Both the position numbers and the translations under genes were made by a program. 42,096 bases of DNA from contig JAJDWF010000090.1 of NCBI GenBank assembly GCA_022825745.1, forward strand, positions 1 to 42,096. Reading direction: 5' to 3'. This document shows positions 1 to 8,693 of this stretch, piece by piece (within the stretch, counting starts at the first letter, position 1; each line of letters begins with the position of its first letter). The notes beneath the pieces are model-generated. The model did no database searches. It was not told where the DNA came from and saw only the letters and a program-made list of their open reading frames with translations. This DNA comes from Dehalococcoidia bacterium. Lineage in GTDB: Bacteria > Chloroflexota > Dehalococcoidia > Lucifugimonadales > UBA3495.

Positions 1-759
1 CAGACTCGTCGAGTCCAGGGGAGTATCGCCGGGCCGGCTGAGCTGGTTGAACATGTAGAAGTGCTGGACCAGGTTTTCCGAAGCTTCCTGGATCGCGGAC
101 AACGGAGTGATGGCCCCGTCGGTCCATACCTGGAGGATCAGCCGTTCCCAGTCGGTCTGCTGGCCCACCATCATGCGCTCGACGGAGTATTCAACCTTTC
201 TCACCGGGTTGTAGATGGCGTCCACCGGCAGCACGCCCACGGGCAGTCCTGAGTTGTTGTCGCCCTGGGTCACCTGCTGGTAGCCCTTGCCGGTTTCAAT
301 GTTGAACTCGATGGAAAGGGTAACGTCGGGATTGTCCAGCGTCGCCAGGTGCAACTCCGGATTCACGATCTGGAAGTCGCTGGCGGTCGAAATGTCGCCG
401 GCGCAAACGCGGCCCTCTCCCGTAACGTCAAGGCGCATTTTGCCCGGGCGCTTGGCCAGGGCATGGATTCTGATGCGTTTGATGCTCAGCAGGAGGTCCA
501 TCACCTCCTCTTTTACGCCGGGAATCACCGTGTATTCGTGCGGCACGTCTTCGATTTTCACCCACGTGACCGCGGTGCCCTGGATGGAGCTGAGCAGCAG
601 CCTCCGCAGCGGGTTCCCCACGGTGGTAGCGAATCCGCGTTCCAGAGGCTCCAGCGCGACACACGCGTAGGTGTCGCCGCTCTCGATCACCCTGATGGAT
701 GGAGTGGGAACTTCGGGTTCTGGTTCCCGCATCGGCGGGAGAATTTGGGTATTCAGCAT
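1..759 (-). CDS. rpoA: DNA-directed RNA polymerase subunit alpha (3' end outside window)
   Basis: The frame is open from an ATG at 759 to the window edge (253 codons) and has no stop, so the C-terminal domain is missing from view. Residues about 18-250 match the alpha N-terminal domain that dimerises and nucleates assembly of RNA polymerase: the stretch with GNPLRRLLLSSIQG, the VPHEYTVIPGVKEEVMDLLL segment and the YNPVRKVEYSVE segment are diagnostic. The first ~17 residues are a Pro/Glu-rich extension before the usual start of the fold. It is the last gene visible in the spc/alpha operon, 7 bases after rpsD; rplQ would be expected next, beyond the window. Confidence 0.96.
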   Translation of the reverse strand, partial: MLNTQILPPMREPEPEVPTPSIRVIESGDTYACVALEPLERGFATTVGNPLRRLLLSSIQGTAVTWVKIEDVPHEYTVIPGVKEEVMDLLLSIKRIRIHALAKRPGKMRLDVTGEGRVCAGDISTASDFQIVNPELHLATLDNPDVTLSIEFNIETGKGYQQVTQGDNNSGLPVGVLPVDAIYNPVRKVEYSVERMMVGQQTDWERLILQVWTDGAITPLSAIQEASENLVQHFYMFNQLSRPGDTPLDSTSL

Positions 760-766
760 TCAGTTG

Positions 767-1393
767 CTACCTCGAGTAGTACTCGACAATGAGACGGGAG
801 TTGATCGTGTCCGGCAGCTCGTTGTCCGGTGGCAGCGATACCACCTGGCCTTCCATGTTGGCGAGGTCCAGCGTCAACCAGGTCGGCAGGGTTCGCCGCG
901 GCAGACCCTCGGTCCGTTCGGCAAAGAAATCGCGGCTCTTTGAACTTTCGGTCCAGGATATGGTCTGGCCAGGTTTGACGAGGAACGATGGTATGTCGGT
1001 TTTGCGTCCATTGACGGCAAAGTGGCCGTGCTGCACCATCTGGCGCGCCTGTTTGCGCGAGTCGGCGAACCCGAAGTGATAAATCACGTTGTCCAGCCGG
1101 CGTTCCAGGGTGCGCAGCAGGTTGTTGCCTGAGATCCCGGGCGCGTTGAAGGCGTCGTTCATGTACTTGCGGAACTGGCCTTCCATGATGCCGTACATCT
1201 GGCGGGCCTTCTGCTTTTCCCGCAGGTGAACCCCGTAGTCCGAGACGCGTCGGCGCCGGTTGCCGCCACCGCCCGGCGGCGTGTGCCGGCGTTCGATAGC
1301 GCAGCGCGGCGAGAAACAGCGGTCGCCTTTGAGGAATAGCTTTTCGCCGGCGCGGCGGCAAAGGCGGCAAGATGGTCCGGTATATCTGCCCAT
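767..1393 (-). CDS. rpsD: 30S ribosomal protein S4, zinc-binding form
   Basis: 208 residues, the normal length for S4, a primary 16S rRNA binder that nucleates 30S assembly. Cysteines at 9, 12, 26 and 31 form the C-x2-C...C-x4-C set of the zinc-containing S4 type. The S4 RNA-binding domain follows at about residues 97-160 (RRLDNVIYHFGFADSRKQAR, then HGHFAVNGRK). It ends with the usual IVEYYSR. It sits between rpsK and rpoA, the classic alpha operon order; in bacteria such as E. coli S4 represses this operon by binding its mRNA, but I see no specific leader here. Confidence 0.97.
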   Translation of the reverse strand: MGRYTGPSCRLCRRAGEKLFLKGDRCFSPRCAIERRHTPPGGGGNRRRRVSDYGVHLREKQKARQMYGIMEGQFRKYMNDAFNAPGISGNNLLRTLERRLDNVIYHFGFADSRKQARQMVQHGHFAVNGRKTDIPSFLVKPGQTISWTESSKSRDFFAERTEGLPRRTLPTWLTLDLANMEGQVVSLPPDNELPDTINSRLIVEYYSR

Positions 1394-1462
1394 TTCAGTC
1401 TTTCCGTTTTGGTGTCGGTTACGGCCCCGGCATCAGCCGGAGCCTGGTGGCGAGCCTGTCGA

Positions 1463-1846
1463 TCAGACCCTGCGGCGTTTCGGCGGGCGCACGCCGTTGT
1501 GCGGTATCGGTGTGACGTCTCGGATGCTGGTGACGTACAGTCCGGCAGCCTGGAGCGCGCGGATGGCCGGCTCTCGTCCGGAACCCGGCCCCTTGATGTA
1601 AACGTCGATGTTCCGCATGCCCATGTCCACGCCGCGGCGCGCGGCCTGCTCGGCGGCGCGTTGCGCCGCGAACGCCGTGCCCTTTCGGGAGCCGCGGAAT
1701 CCCACGGTGCCCGAACTGGTCGATGCGACGACGTTGCCGTCCGGGTCGGTCAGGCTCACCAGCGTATTGTTGAACGTCGAGTAGATGTACGCGCGTCCCT
1801 GTGGGATCGAACGGCGCTCTCGCCTGCGGGTACGTGGTCGGGGCAT
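1463..1846 (-). CDS. rpsK: 30S ribosomal protein S11
   Basis: 127 residues. S11 lies on the 30S platform next to the mRNA exit side. Diagnostic motifs are [16 protein letters not shown] near the N terminus, the central [14 protein letters not shown] segment, [15 protein letters not shown], and the C-terminal [18 protein letters not shown]. The first ~15 residues are Arg-rich. It lies between rpsM and rpsD; the 112-base gap to rpsM on its upstream side is unusually wide for this operon and contains a palindromic repeat. Confidence 0.97.
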   Translation of the reverse strand: MPRPRTRRRERRSIPQGRAYIYSTFNNTLVSLTDPDGNVVASTSSGTVGFRGSRKGTAFAAQRAAEQAARRGVDMGMRNIDVYIKGPGSGREPAIRALQAAGLYVTSIRDVTPIPHNGVRPPKRRRV

Positions 1847-1919
1847 CTGGCGTTACCTCTTCTTTATCCGTTAGTCCGTCATTCCTGCGCTGTTGTTCGT
1901 CAATCACGCGCTTTTCTTT

Positions 1920-1946
1920 GTCATTCCCGCGAAGGCGGGAATCCAG
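1920..1946. repeat. Dispersed palindromic repeat, copy 1
   Basis: Core ATTCCC-GCGAAGGC-GGGAAT, an 8-9 bp inverted repeat flanked by GTC and CCAG. It lies in the rpsM-rpsK gap. A partial copy (CGTCATTCCTGCG) lies about 45 bases to its left at 1877. The same unit recurs at 17952, 22386 and 38876. Its form ATTCCC-N8-GGGAAT equals the pattern of the neisserial dRS3 element, though common origin is not implied. Confidence 0.8.
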
Positions 1947-1958
1947 CGCATAATCCGA

Positions 1959-2351
1959 TTACTTCTTCCCGCCCGTGCGGCGACCGCGGCCGGCAACCGT
2001 GCGCCGCGCGCCCTTGCGCGAACGGGCGTTGGTGCGAGTCCGCTGGCCGTGCACCGGGAGATTCCTCCGGTGGCGCAAGCCGCGATAGCTGCCGATGTCG
2101 ATCAGGCGTCGGATGTTTTCGTTGTTCTCCCGGCGCAGGTCGCCCTCGGTGATGTAGTCCTGGTCCACGATCACCCGGATCCGGTCCAGCTGCTCCTCGG
2201 AGAGCTCGCTCATGCGGGGCGGCATGTCCATGTCTAGGTTGGCCTTGCCGACGATCTCAATCGCCTTGGTCGGCCCTATTCCGTAAATGCTGCGCAGCGC
2301 AATATGCGCGCGCTTTCGATCCGGTACGTCAACTCCGGCGATACGAACCAT
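1959..2351 (-). CDS. rpsM: 30S ribosomal protein S13
   Basis: 130 residues, slightly longer than usual. S13 sits in the head of the 30S subunit and contacts the P-site tRNA and L5. It starts MVRIAGVDVPDRKRAHIALR, then IYGIGPTKA (helix-hairpin-helix), and has the conserved YRGLRHRRNLPVHGQRTRTNARSRKG segment. The C-terminal tail is Arg/Gly/Lys-rich. It follows rpmJ by 22 bases, the normal start of the alpha operon. Confidence 0.97.
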   Translation of the reverse strand: MVRIAGVDVPDRKRAHIALRSIYGIGPTKAIEIVGKANLDMDMPPRMSELSEEQLDRIRVIVDQDYITEGDLRRENNENIRRLIDIGSYRGLRHRRNLPVHGQRTRTNARSRKGARRTVAGRGRRTGGKK

Positions 2352-2373
2352 GATTATTCTCCTGATTGGTGGC

Positions 2374-2487
2374 TTAACCCTGTCGCTGCGCGTGCTTGCT
2401 GTTGACGCAGATGATGCGCACTCTGCCCTTGCGCCGGATGATCCGGCAACGGTCGCAACGAGGCTTTACCGACGCGGACACTTTCAT
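2374..2487 (-). CDS. rpmJ: 50S ribosomal protein L36, zinc-binding form
   Basis: A 37-residue gene too short for most ORF lists. Reading the minus strand from the ATG at 2487 gives [14 protein letters not shown], then [22 protein letters not shown] and a TAA stop. Cys11, Cys14, Cys27 and His32 form the CCCH zinc site of the C+ type of L36. It lies between infA and rpsM exactly as in the usual spc operon. Start and stop are unambiguous. Confidence 0.95.
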   Translation of the reverse strand: MKVSASVKPRCDRCRIIRRKGRVRIICVNSKHAQRQG

Positions 2488-2506
2488 AATTGGTCTCCCC
2501 TCACCC

Positions 2507-2725
2507 TTACTTGAAACGGTAGGTGATCCGGCCGCGAGTCAGGTCGTATGGCGAAAGTTCCACCAACACCCGGTCGCCGGGGAGCACGCGGATGAAGTGC
2601 ATCCGAATCTTCCCGGAAATGTGGGCCAGCACCTGGTGATCATTCGGCAACTCCACGCGGAACATGCCGTTGGGGAGCGCCTCCGTAACCTGGGCTTCAA
2701 CCTCTATTGCTTCTTTTTTAGCCAT
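2507..2725 (-). CDS. infA: Translation initiation factor IF-1
   Basis: 72 residues, the standard length. It is an OB-fold protein that occupies the A site of the 30S subunit during initiation. Motifs: [17 protein letters not shown], the [28 protein letters not shown] core and the RGRITYRFK ending. It lies between map and rpmJ, the usual order in Gram-positive-like spc operons. Confidence 0.97.
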   Translation of the reverse strand: MAKKEAIEVEAQVTEALPNGMFRVELPNDHQVLAHISGKIRMHFIRVLPGDRVLVELSPYDLTRGRITYRFK

Positions 2726-2782
2726 AAATCATCCTTATTCGATTCGCCGCGCCATGGGCTGGCGCGGGAGACGGGTAGTAAA

Positions 2783-3592
2783 TTAGTCGTGAACGGTGAG
2801 AATTTTCGGGCCGTCTTTGGTAATGGCGAGGGTATGTTCAAAATGGGCCGACAAAGCGCCGTCAGCGGTTACCACGGTCCAGTCGTCGTCCAGCACCCTG
2901 GTCGCCTCGCCGCCCAAGTTCAGCATCGGCTCAATGCAGATGCACATGCCGACGCGCAGCAGGTGGCCCTTGCCCGGTTCGCCGAAGTTGGACACATGCG
3001 GGTCTTCGTGAAGGTACCGCCCGATGCCGTGGCCGCCGTACCCGCGGACGAGGCCGTAGCCTCGCTCCAGGGCGTAGCTCTCAACGGCCGCGCCGATGTC
3101 GCCGATGCGATTGCCGGGCTGGGCGGCGGCGATGCCGGCGTAAAGGCTGGCTTCGGTGTCGTCCATCAGGCGCTGAGCGGACGGGTCAACCTCGCCAACG
3201 GCTACGGAAATTGCAGCGTCGCCGATGAAGCCGTCAATGGTAGCGCCCACGTCCATTTTGATAATGTCGCCTTCTTTCAGGACCCGCTTGCCCGGAATGC
3301 CGTGTACGATTTCCTCGTTCACCGAGGCGCAGATGGTACCCGGAAAGCCCTGGTAACCCAGGAAGGCAGGCACTGCTCCCATGCTGCGGATGTTCTTCTC
3401 CGCGATGCGGTTCAACTCGCCGGTGGTGATTCCAGGCTCCACTGACCGCTTGAGCAGTGTTAAAGTGGCGCCGACAATAGCGCCCGCGCGCGCCATGGCT
3501 TCCAACTCCCGGCGGGACTTGATTGTGATTCCGCCAGTGTACGACGACGGGGAATTGGAGGCGGTTATCCGTTTAGGCTGGTCTTTCACCAT
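2783..3592 (-). CDS. map: Methionine aminopeptidase, type I
   Basis: 269 residues. It removes the initiator methionine from nascent proteins in the cytosol using two divalent metal ions. The metal ligands of the pita-bread fold are visible: Asp in IIKMDVGATIDGFIGDAAISV (two Asp), His in GGHGIGRYLHEDPHV, Glu in CICIEPMLNLGG, and a final Glu close to the C-terminal FEHTLAIT segment. The first ~20 residues (before IKSRRELEAMARAG) are longer than in most type I enzymes. It starts 5 bases after the adk stop, so the two are translated as neighbours in the spc operon. Confidence 0.96.
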   Translation of the reverse strand: MVKDQPKRITASNSPSSYTGGITIKSRRELEAMARAGAIVGATLTLLKRSVEPGITTGELNRIAEKNIRSMGAVPAFLGYQGFPGTICASVNEEIVHGIPGKRVLKEGDIIKMDVGATIDGFIGDAAISVAVGEVDPSAQRLMDDTEASLYAGIAAAQPGNRIGDIGAAVESYALERGYGLVRGYGGHGIGRYLHEDPHVSNFGEPGKGHLLRVGMCICIEPMLNLGGEATRVLDDDWTVVTADGALSAHFEHTLAITKDGPKILTVHD

Positions 3593-3597
3593 TATTA

Positions 3598-4287
3598 TTA
3601 TACCTCAGCCGTCAAGCCCAGGGCTTTCAGGACCAGACCGTTGACGGTTTCCACCGCGGCTTCCCCCGGTATGTCCGCCAATATCCCTCCCTCACGATAA
3701 AAATCCAACACCGGCGCGGTTTCCTCATGGTAAACGGCCAGCCGGTTGGCCACTGCGTCCGCCGTGTCGTCGTCCCGTTGGTAGATTTCGCCCCCGTCGG
3801 CGCAGTCGTCGCACCGTTTTGGAGCCTCGCCCGACCTGGGGTCCCGGGTAAACGGCTTTTGACACTTGCGGCAGATGTAGCGGTTGCTGAGCCGGCGAAT
3901 CAGCTCGTCGTCGTCCACCTTGATATGCAGCACCCGGTCGATGCGCTGGCCCCGTTGCGCCAAAGCCTCGTCCAACGCTGCCGCCTGGTTGGTGTTGCGC
4001 GGGAACCCGTCCAGCATGAAACCGCGCCCGTCCGGCATCGTCGCGACGCGGTCCAGCACCATCCCGATGGTCACCTCGTCGGGAACCAGCGCGCCCCGGT
4101 TCATGTACTCGCGCGCCAATTCGCCCAGTTCCGTGCCGTTGGAGAGGTGATGGCGAAACAGGTCTCCGGAGCTGATATGGTCGATGGGCAGCCTTTCCTT
4201 GAGCAACTGCGCCTGGGTGCCTTTGCCGGCGCCCGGCGGGCCGAAGAGGACCAGCCTGAGGGTTCCCGTCGCTACTGCGCCGGTCAT
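3598..4287 (-). CDS. adk: Adenylate kinase, zinc-LID type
   Basis: 229 residues. It catalyses ATP + AMP = 2 ADP. The P-loop is GPPGAGKGT at residues 16-24, the NMP-binding segment HISSGDLFR follows, and DGFPRN is at 93-98. The LID domain is the long form with Cys139, Cys142, Cys159 and Cys162 (C-x2-C-x16-C-x2-C), which bind structural zinc. The start codon overlaps the secY stop by four bases (ATGA), so translation is probably coupled. It lies between secY and map, as usual. Confidence 0.97.
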   Translation of the reverse strand: MTGAVATGTLRLVLFGPPGAGKGTQAQLLKERLPIDHISSGDLFRHHLSNGTELGELAREYMNRGALVPDEVTIGMVLDRVATMPDGRGFMLDGFPRNTNQAAALDEALAQRGQRIDRVLHIKVDDDELIRRLSNRYICRKCQKPFTRDPRSGEAPKRCDDCADGGEIYQRDDDTADAVANRLAVYHEETAPVLDFYREGGILADIPGEAAVETVNGLVLKALGLTAEV

Positions 4288-5615
4288 CTCAGGAATCCTT
4301 CGTAGTTCCGCATCATTAACTGCGCTTCCAACTGGCGCAGCGTGTCCAGCCCCACGCCAACCATGATGAGCAGGCTGGTGCTGCTCAGCGCGATCGCTTC
4401 AACGTTGGTAATGAGCGAGGCGATGTATGGAACGATGGCGATGAAGCCCAGGAACAGTGCGCCGCCCAGCGTCAGCCGTATGATGACCCGGTTCAGGTAG
4501 TCCTGCGTCGGCCGGCCCGGCCGGATGCCCAGCACGAAGCCCCCGTTGCGTTGCAGGTTCTCAGCGATGTTCTGCTGCTGGAAAACCACCAGCGTGTAGA
4601 AGAACGTGAACGCGACCACCAGGAAGAAGGCCAGAACCCAGTAGATGGGGCCGCTGGGGCTGAGCGCCGTCTGCAAGTTGCCGGCGGCATTCCCGACGAA
4701 CCCGCCGGCGGAGCTCAGGTACTGCGCCACCGTGCCGGGCAGAATCACGATTGAGAAGGCGAAAATCAGCGGGATCATGCCGGCGGAGTTGATCCGCAGC
4801 GGTATGTACGTGGAGCCGGACTGTCGATACATCTGCCCGCCCCGGAAGATGCTGCGCCCGTACTGCACCGGTATGCGCCGGTGGGCCTCGTTGAAAACCA
4901 CGATGAGGGCGATGATCAGCAGCCCGATGATGGCGAAGAAGAAAATCCCGATGATGTTGTCGCGGGCCAGGAAGCCGGTGGTCAACAGGCCGGGGAAGCC
5001 AACCACGATTCCGGCGAAGATGATCAGGGAGATACCGTTACCGATGCCCCGCTCGGTGATCTGCTCGCCCAGCCACACCAGGAACATGGTGCCGGCGGTC
5101 ATGGAGAACACGGCGGCAATCGTGGGCAGGAAAGCGTCGCCGGTGAACCCGACGTTGGTCAGCACGTTGGCCTGCTGCAGCAGGATCAGCTGGGCAAAGG
5201 CTTGCGCGATGGCGATGGGAACCGTACTCCAGTGGGTGATCCGGTTCATCTTGATGCGGCCGGCCTCGCCTTCCCGCGACATGTTTTGCAGCTGGGGGAT
5301 CACCGGCGTCAGCAACTGCATGATGATGGACGCGGTGATGTACGGAAACACGCCCAGCGCCACGATGCTCATGCGCGCCAGGGCGCCGCCCGAAAACAGG
5401 TCGAGGAACTGGAGCAACTGGTTGTTGTCGAACAGGTTGCTCAACGCCGCCGAGTCAAGCCCCGGAATCGGGATGTGCGCGACCAGGCGATACACGGCCA
5501 GCATCCCCAGCGTGAACAGGATCTTCGCCCGCAGGTCGGGCACGCTGAAAGCGTCAATCGCCGCTTGAACCAGTCGCGGCCACCTGCCGCCGCCCTGCAC
5601 CTCAGATTGGATCAT
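4284..5615 (-). CDS. secY: Protein translocase subunit SecY
   Basis: 443 residues with ten predicted membrane helices, the central channel of the Sec translocon. Diagnostic segments include HIPIPGLDSAALSNL after helix 1, GVFPYITASIIMQLL (helix 2b region), the GIGNGISLIIFAGIV stretch and the cytosolic loops ending QYGRSIFRGGQMYRQSGSTYIPLRIN and GIRPGRPTQDYLNRV. The C terminus RQLEAQLMMRNYEGFLR is typical. It follows rplO at a 43-base gap and overlaps adk by four bases. Confidence 0.97.
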   Translation of the reverse strand: MIQSEVQGGGRWPRLVQAAIDAFSVPDLRAKILFTLGMLAVYRLVAHIPIPGLDSAALSNLFDNNQLLQFLDLFSGGALARMSIVALGVFPYITASIIMQLLTPVIPQLQNMSREGEAGRIKMNRITHWSTVPIAIAQAFAQLILLQQANVLTNVGFTGDAFLPTIAAVFSMTAGTMFLVWLGEQITERGIGNGISLIIFAGIVVGFPGLLTTGFLARDNIIGIFFFAIIGLLIIALIVVFNEAHRRIPVQYGRSIFRGGQMYRQSGSTYIPLRINSAGMIPLIFAFSIVILPGTVAQYLSSAGGFVGNAAGNLQTALSPSGPIYWVLAFFLVVAFTFFYTLVVFQQQNIAENLQRNGGFVLGIRPGRPTQDYLNRVIIRLTLGGALFLGFIAIVPYIASLITNVEAIALSSTSLLIMVGVGLDTLRQLEAQLMMRNYEGFLR

Positions 5616-5658
5616 GCTGCCCTGACTCGTCCGTTGGTAAGGTCAAAGAAACCGGAGC

Positions 5659-6105
5659 TTAGATTTCTACGGCGGAGCCGCCGGCCGCTTCAATCTTGGC
5701 CCGGGCCGCCGCCGTGAACTTGTGCGCGTTGACGGTCAGCGCGTGGTCCAGCTCGCCGTCGCTCACAATTTTCACGGGCAAACTGGTGCGCCGCACGATG
5801 CCCAGGCCGTGCAGCAGTTCGGGAGTCACCGTGGTGCCGGCTTCAAACCGCTCTTGCAGGGTGTTCAAGTTCACCAGCGCGTAGTAGGTCTTGTAGCGGT
5901 TGTTGAATCCCCGCTTCATGGGCAGACCCTTGATCAAGGGCAGCTGACCGCCTTCAAAGCCGGGCCTTACGCTCTTGCCCGACCGGGACTTCTGACCCTT
6001 CATGCCGCGCCCGGCATAGCTGCCGCCGCCGGCCGCGTCGCCCCGGCCCACCCGTTTCCGGCTGCGTCGGGCGCCCTTGGGTGGGGATACTTCGTGCTCC
6101 ATCAT
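5659..6105 (-). CDS. rplO: 50S ribosomal protein L15
   Basis: 148 residues from the ATG at 6105 (the next codon, 6102, is also ATG). A longer reading from 6174 would overlap rpmD and adds residues not found in L15, so I reject it. The conserved N-terminal SRKRVGRGDAAGGGSYAGRGMKGQKSRSG segment, GFEGGQLPLIKGLPMKRGFNN and the C-terminal AARAKIEAAGGSAVEI are diagnostic. L15 is a 23S rRNA binder central to 50S assembly. A GGAG lies about 12 bases upstream of the start. Confidence 0.96.
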   Translation of the reverse strand: MMEHEVSPPKGARRSRKRVGRGDAAGGGSYAGRGMKGQKSRSGKSVRPGFEGGQLPLIKGLPMKRGFNNRYKTYYALVNLNTLQERFEAGTTVTPELLHGLGIVRRTSLPVKIVSDGELDHALTVNAHKFTAAARAKIEAAGGSAVEI

Positions 6106-6157
6106 GGTAACCGTATGCTCCAAACCTGCCCGGGCATCGGAATCGACCGGGCTCAAC

Positions 6158-6340
6158 TTACTCGACGGGCTCAACCACCACCAGGTGCTGGACCTTTTTC
6201 ACCATGCCCATGATGGTAGGGCTGTCCTGGTGAATAACCGAATGGTTCAGCCGCTTCAGGCCCAGGGATTCAACAATGCGGCGTTGGTAGGACGGCCTGC
6301 CGATGCAACTTTTCTTCCAAGTAATCTTGATCTGCGCCAT
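6158..6340 (-). CDS. rpmD: 50S ribosomal protein L30
   Basis: 60 residues from the ATG at 6340 (MAQIKITWKKSCIGRPSYQR), which matches the family's usual start. An in-frame ATG four codons upstream at 6352 overlaps the rpsE stop (ATGA) and could equally be used; the sequence does not settle it. The GLKRLNHSVIHQDSPTIMGM segment and the ending HLVVVEPVE are typical of L30. Position between rpsE and rplO is canonical. Confidence 0.94.
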   Translation of the reverse strand: MAQIKITWKKSCIGRPSYQRRIVESLGLKRLNHSVIHQDSPTIMGMVKKVQHLVVVEPVE

Positions 6341-6348
6341 TTCCGTTC

Positions 6349-7206
6349 TCATTCGCCGCTCTGGGCTGTTTCGTCGGCAGCGGCTTCCGCGGGCGGTTCC
6401 ACTGCCGGTGCATCTTGCTCGGAGGCTGGAGCCGCTTCGGAAGAGTCGGTTCCGGATGACTCGGTTGCGGGCGGCTCGGTTGCAGACGCTTCGGTCGTCG
6501 CCTCCGCAACCGCCGTGGTCTCCACCTCTGCGGCAGGGGCCGGCGCTTCCGCCGGCGCGGTTGCCGCCGCCGGCTGCGGAGCCTCTCCGCTGGCTTCGGT
6601 CGATTCAGCGGCGCCGTTGGTCGCCGGCTGGTTGAGTCCCAACCGGTTGGCGCGCTCCGTCTCCGGATCCCTCAGCAGGCTCAATGCTTCCATGGTGGCC
6701 TGCACAATGTTGATCGGGTTGCGCGAGCCCAGCGACTTGCCAACCACGTCCTGCACGCCGCCCAGTTCCAGCATGGCGCGCATCGCGCCCGCCGCGATGA
6801 TCCCGGTGCCCAGGGGCGCCGGCTTGATGATGACGATCGACGCGCCCTTGCGCACGGAAATCTCGTGGGGGATGGTGCTGCCCTTGATCGGGATAGTGAC
6901 GGTGCTTCGGCGGGCTACTGCGGTTCCCTTGCGTACGGCGTCCGGGATGGCCAGCGCCTTCCCCATGCCAACGCCCACCTGTCCCTGGCCGTTGCCAACC
7001 ACCACCAGCGCGTTGAAGCGGAGCCGGCGGCCGCCTTTCACGACCTTGGCGATCCGGCGGGTATGCACCACCCGCTCGTTGAATCCGCCGCTGTCGTCCT
7101 CGCGTTGTCGCTGTTCCCGGTCGCGGCCACGTCCGCCGCGTCCGCCGCGACGCTCGCCGCCGCCACGATCACTGCGCTCACCTCTGCGGGATGCTGGGGA
7201 TACCAT
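6349..7206 (-). CDS. rpsE: 30S ribosomal protein S5 with long N- and C-terminal extensions
   Basis: 285 residues against roughly 165-170 for most S5 proteins. Residues 1-40 are an RG-rich tail (RGGGERRGGRGGRGRDRE). The S5 core, about 42-200, has FNERVVHTRRIAKVVKGGRR, FNALVVVGNGQGQVGVGMGKA, and the SLGSRNPINIVQATMEAL segment. Residues ~200-285 are a low-complexity Ala/Glu/Pro/Ser/Thr tail rich in acid and with only rare basic residues. S5 contributes to the mRNA entry tunnel and decoding accuracy. The start overlaps the rplR stop by one base. Confidence 0.95.
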   Translation of the reverse strand: MVSPASRRGERSDRGGGERRGGRGGRGRDREQRQREDDSGGFNERVVHTRRIAKVVKGGRRLRFNALVVVGNGQGQVGVGMGKALAIPDAVRKGTAVARRSTVTIPIKGSTIPHEISVRKGASIVIIKPAPLGTGIIAAGAMRAMLELGGVQDVVGKSLGSRNPINIVQATMEALSLLRDPETERANRLGLNQPATNGAAESTEASGEAPQPAAATAPAEAPAPAAEVETTAVAEATTEASATEPPATESSGTDSSEAAPASEQDAPAVEPPAEAAADETAQSGE

Positions 7207-7565
7207 CAGAACTTAAGCCCTCCTTCCCGGGCCGCGTCGGCCAGTGCCTTCACCCGCCCGTGGAATTGGTAGCCGCCACGGTCGAATACGACGGACGTTA
7301 CTCCCGCTGCAATGGCCCGCTCCGCCACCAACTTGCCCACCGCCACGGACGCGGCGGTCTTGGGCGTGGCGTTATCGCCGGCCAGCTCCTGGCTGGACGC
7401 CTGGGCCAGCGTATGGCCGCGCGCGTCGTCGATCACCTGGGCGTAGATTCCCTTCAGGCTGCGAAAGACGCATAGCCTGGGCCGCTCGGGTGTCCCAATC
7501 ACTTTGTTCCTCACCCGGCGGTGCCGCACGACACGCAGTTTCCGGGCATCCTTGTCTTTAGGCAT
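7206..7565 (-). CDS. rplR: 50S ribosomal protein L18
   Basis: 119 residues, normal length. L18 carries 5S rRNA into the 50S subunit with L5 and L25. Motifs: [23 protein letters not shown] near the N terminus, [18 protein letters not shown], and the C-terminal [26 protein letters not shown]. It lies between rplF and rpsE with a one-base overlap to rpsE. Confidence 0.97.
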   Translation of the reverse strand: MPKDKDARKLRVVRHRRVRNKVIGTPERPRLCVFRSLKGIYAQVIDDARGHTLAQASSQELAGDNATPKTAASVAVGKLVAERAIAAGVTSVVFDRGGYQFHGRVKALADAAREGGLKF

Positions 7566-7605
7566 TTTTAGTTCGCTCTCAAATCCGTACTTCGACTGCG
7601 CGAGC

Positions 7606-8220
7606 TTAAACGGCGCGGCGGGCTGCGGCCTTGCCGGGCTTCAGGCGCAACACTTCACCCTGGTACCGGATTCCCTTTTCCTTGTAGGCATTAGGCGGGC
7701 GGACCCGGCGCACCTTGGCCGCCAGCTGGCCGACCTTCTGCTTGTCCACTCCGCTGATGTGCACCCGGTTGTTGCCCTCCACCTGCATGGTCAGGCCGGC
7801 TTCGGGAAACACGTCCACCGTGTGGCTGTACCCCACGCTGAGCGTGATGCCGTCCCCGTTCTGCTGGACGCGATAACCGACGCCCATCAACTCCAGGGTA
7901 CGGTTGTAACCTTCGGTGACGCCCACCACCGCGTTGGAGATGAGCGAACGAGTCAGGCCGTGCAGCGAGTGATGAAACTTGCGGTCGGTGAGGCGTTCAA
8001 CGATGATCTCGTCGTCTTCGACGGACACCTTCACTTCCGGGTGGTACTTCTGGGTGACGGTTCCCCGGGGCCCGGTGACCACCACGCCGCCGTAGATCAC
8101 CTCAACCGTGACGCCCGACGGAATCGGGATGGGCTGCCGCCCGACGCGAGACAGCGGACGCTCCGTGGGAGGGATCCGTTCCTCAACCCCGGAGCTAATC
8201 ATTGTTTGACTACCAGACAT
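7606..8220 (-). CDS. rplF: 50S ribosomal protein L6
   Basis: 204 residues; the L6 fold begins at [14 protein letters not shown] (about residue 24), so there is a ~23-residue N-terminal extension. The ATG at 8220 overlaps the end of rpsH by 11 bases and has GGAGGAG about 12 bases upstream inside rpsH, which supports this start over the ATG at 8202. Conserved segments include [42 protein letters not shown] and the C-terminal [20 protein letters not shown]6 lies near the factor-binding centre of the 50S subunit. Confidence 0.96.
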   Translation of the reverse strand: MSGSQTMISSGVEERIPPTERPLSRVGRQPIPIPSGVTVEVIYGGVVVTGPRGTVTQKYHPEVKVSVEDDEIIVERLTDRKFHHSLHGLTRSLISNAVVGVTEGYNRTLELMGVGYRVQQNGDGITLSVGYSHTVDVFPEAGLTMQVEGNNRVHISGVDKQKVGQLAAKVRRVRPPNAYKEKGIRYQGEVLRLKPGKAAARRAV

Positions 8221-8608
8221 AGCAGACCAATTCTCCTCCGATACCCTTGCGCCAGGCTTCGTAGCCGGTCATCATGCCCTGCGAGGTCGAAACTATGGCA
8301 ATGCCCAGGCCGCCGTACACCCGCGGAATCTCGCCGCGCCCAACGTGTACCCGCAGGCCGGGTTTGCTCACTCGTTTCAGCCCTCGAATGGCATTTTGCT
8401 CGTCGTCTTTGTACAGGAGGTGAATCCGCATGGTCGGGAACTTCTGGTTCCGGGCCAGGTCCCAGTCGCGGATGTACCCCTGGGCTTTCAGGATATCGGC
8501 AATCGCCGTTTTGATTTTGGACTGAGGCACCAGCACCGTTTGGTGCCGGGAATGGATGGCGTTGCGGATGCGCGTCAGCATATCCGCAACCGGGTCGTTA
8601 ATCGGCAT
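8210..8608 (-). CDS. rpsH: 30S ribosomal protein S8
   Basis: 132 residues, normal length. Starts PINDPVADMLTRIRNA and ends with the universal GGLGIAIVSTSQGMMT segment and GGELVCYVW, which makes S8 certain. S8 is a primary 16S rRNA binder; in E. coli it represses the spc operon, but I see no matching site marked here. Its 3' end overlaps the start of rplF. Confidence 0.97.
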   Translation of the reverse strand: MPINDPVADMLTRIRNAIHSRHQTVLVPQSKIKTAIADILKAQGYIRDWDLARNQKFPTMRIHLLYKDDEQNAIRGLKRVSKPGLRVHVGRGEIPRVYGGLGIAIVSTSQGMMTGYEAWRKGIGGELVCYVW

Positions 8609-8693
8609 CGCGGTACCGCTCCATCAGTTTTGTTCTCTCTTTCCTGCCGCGATGCCCGAGCAGACGGACATCTGCGATTTCAATCCGTGTTTG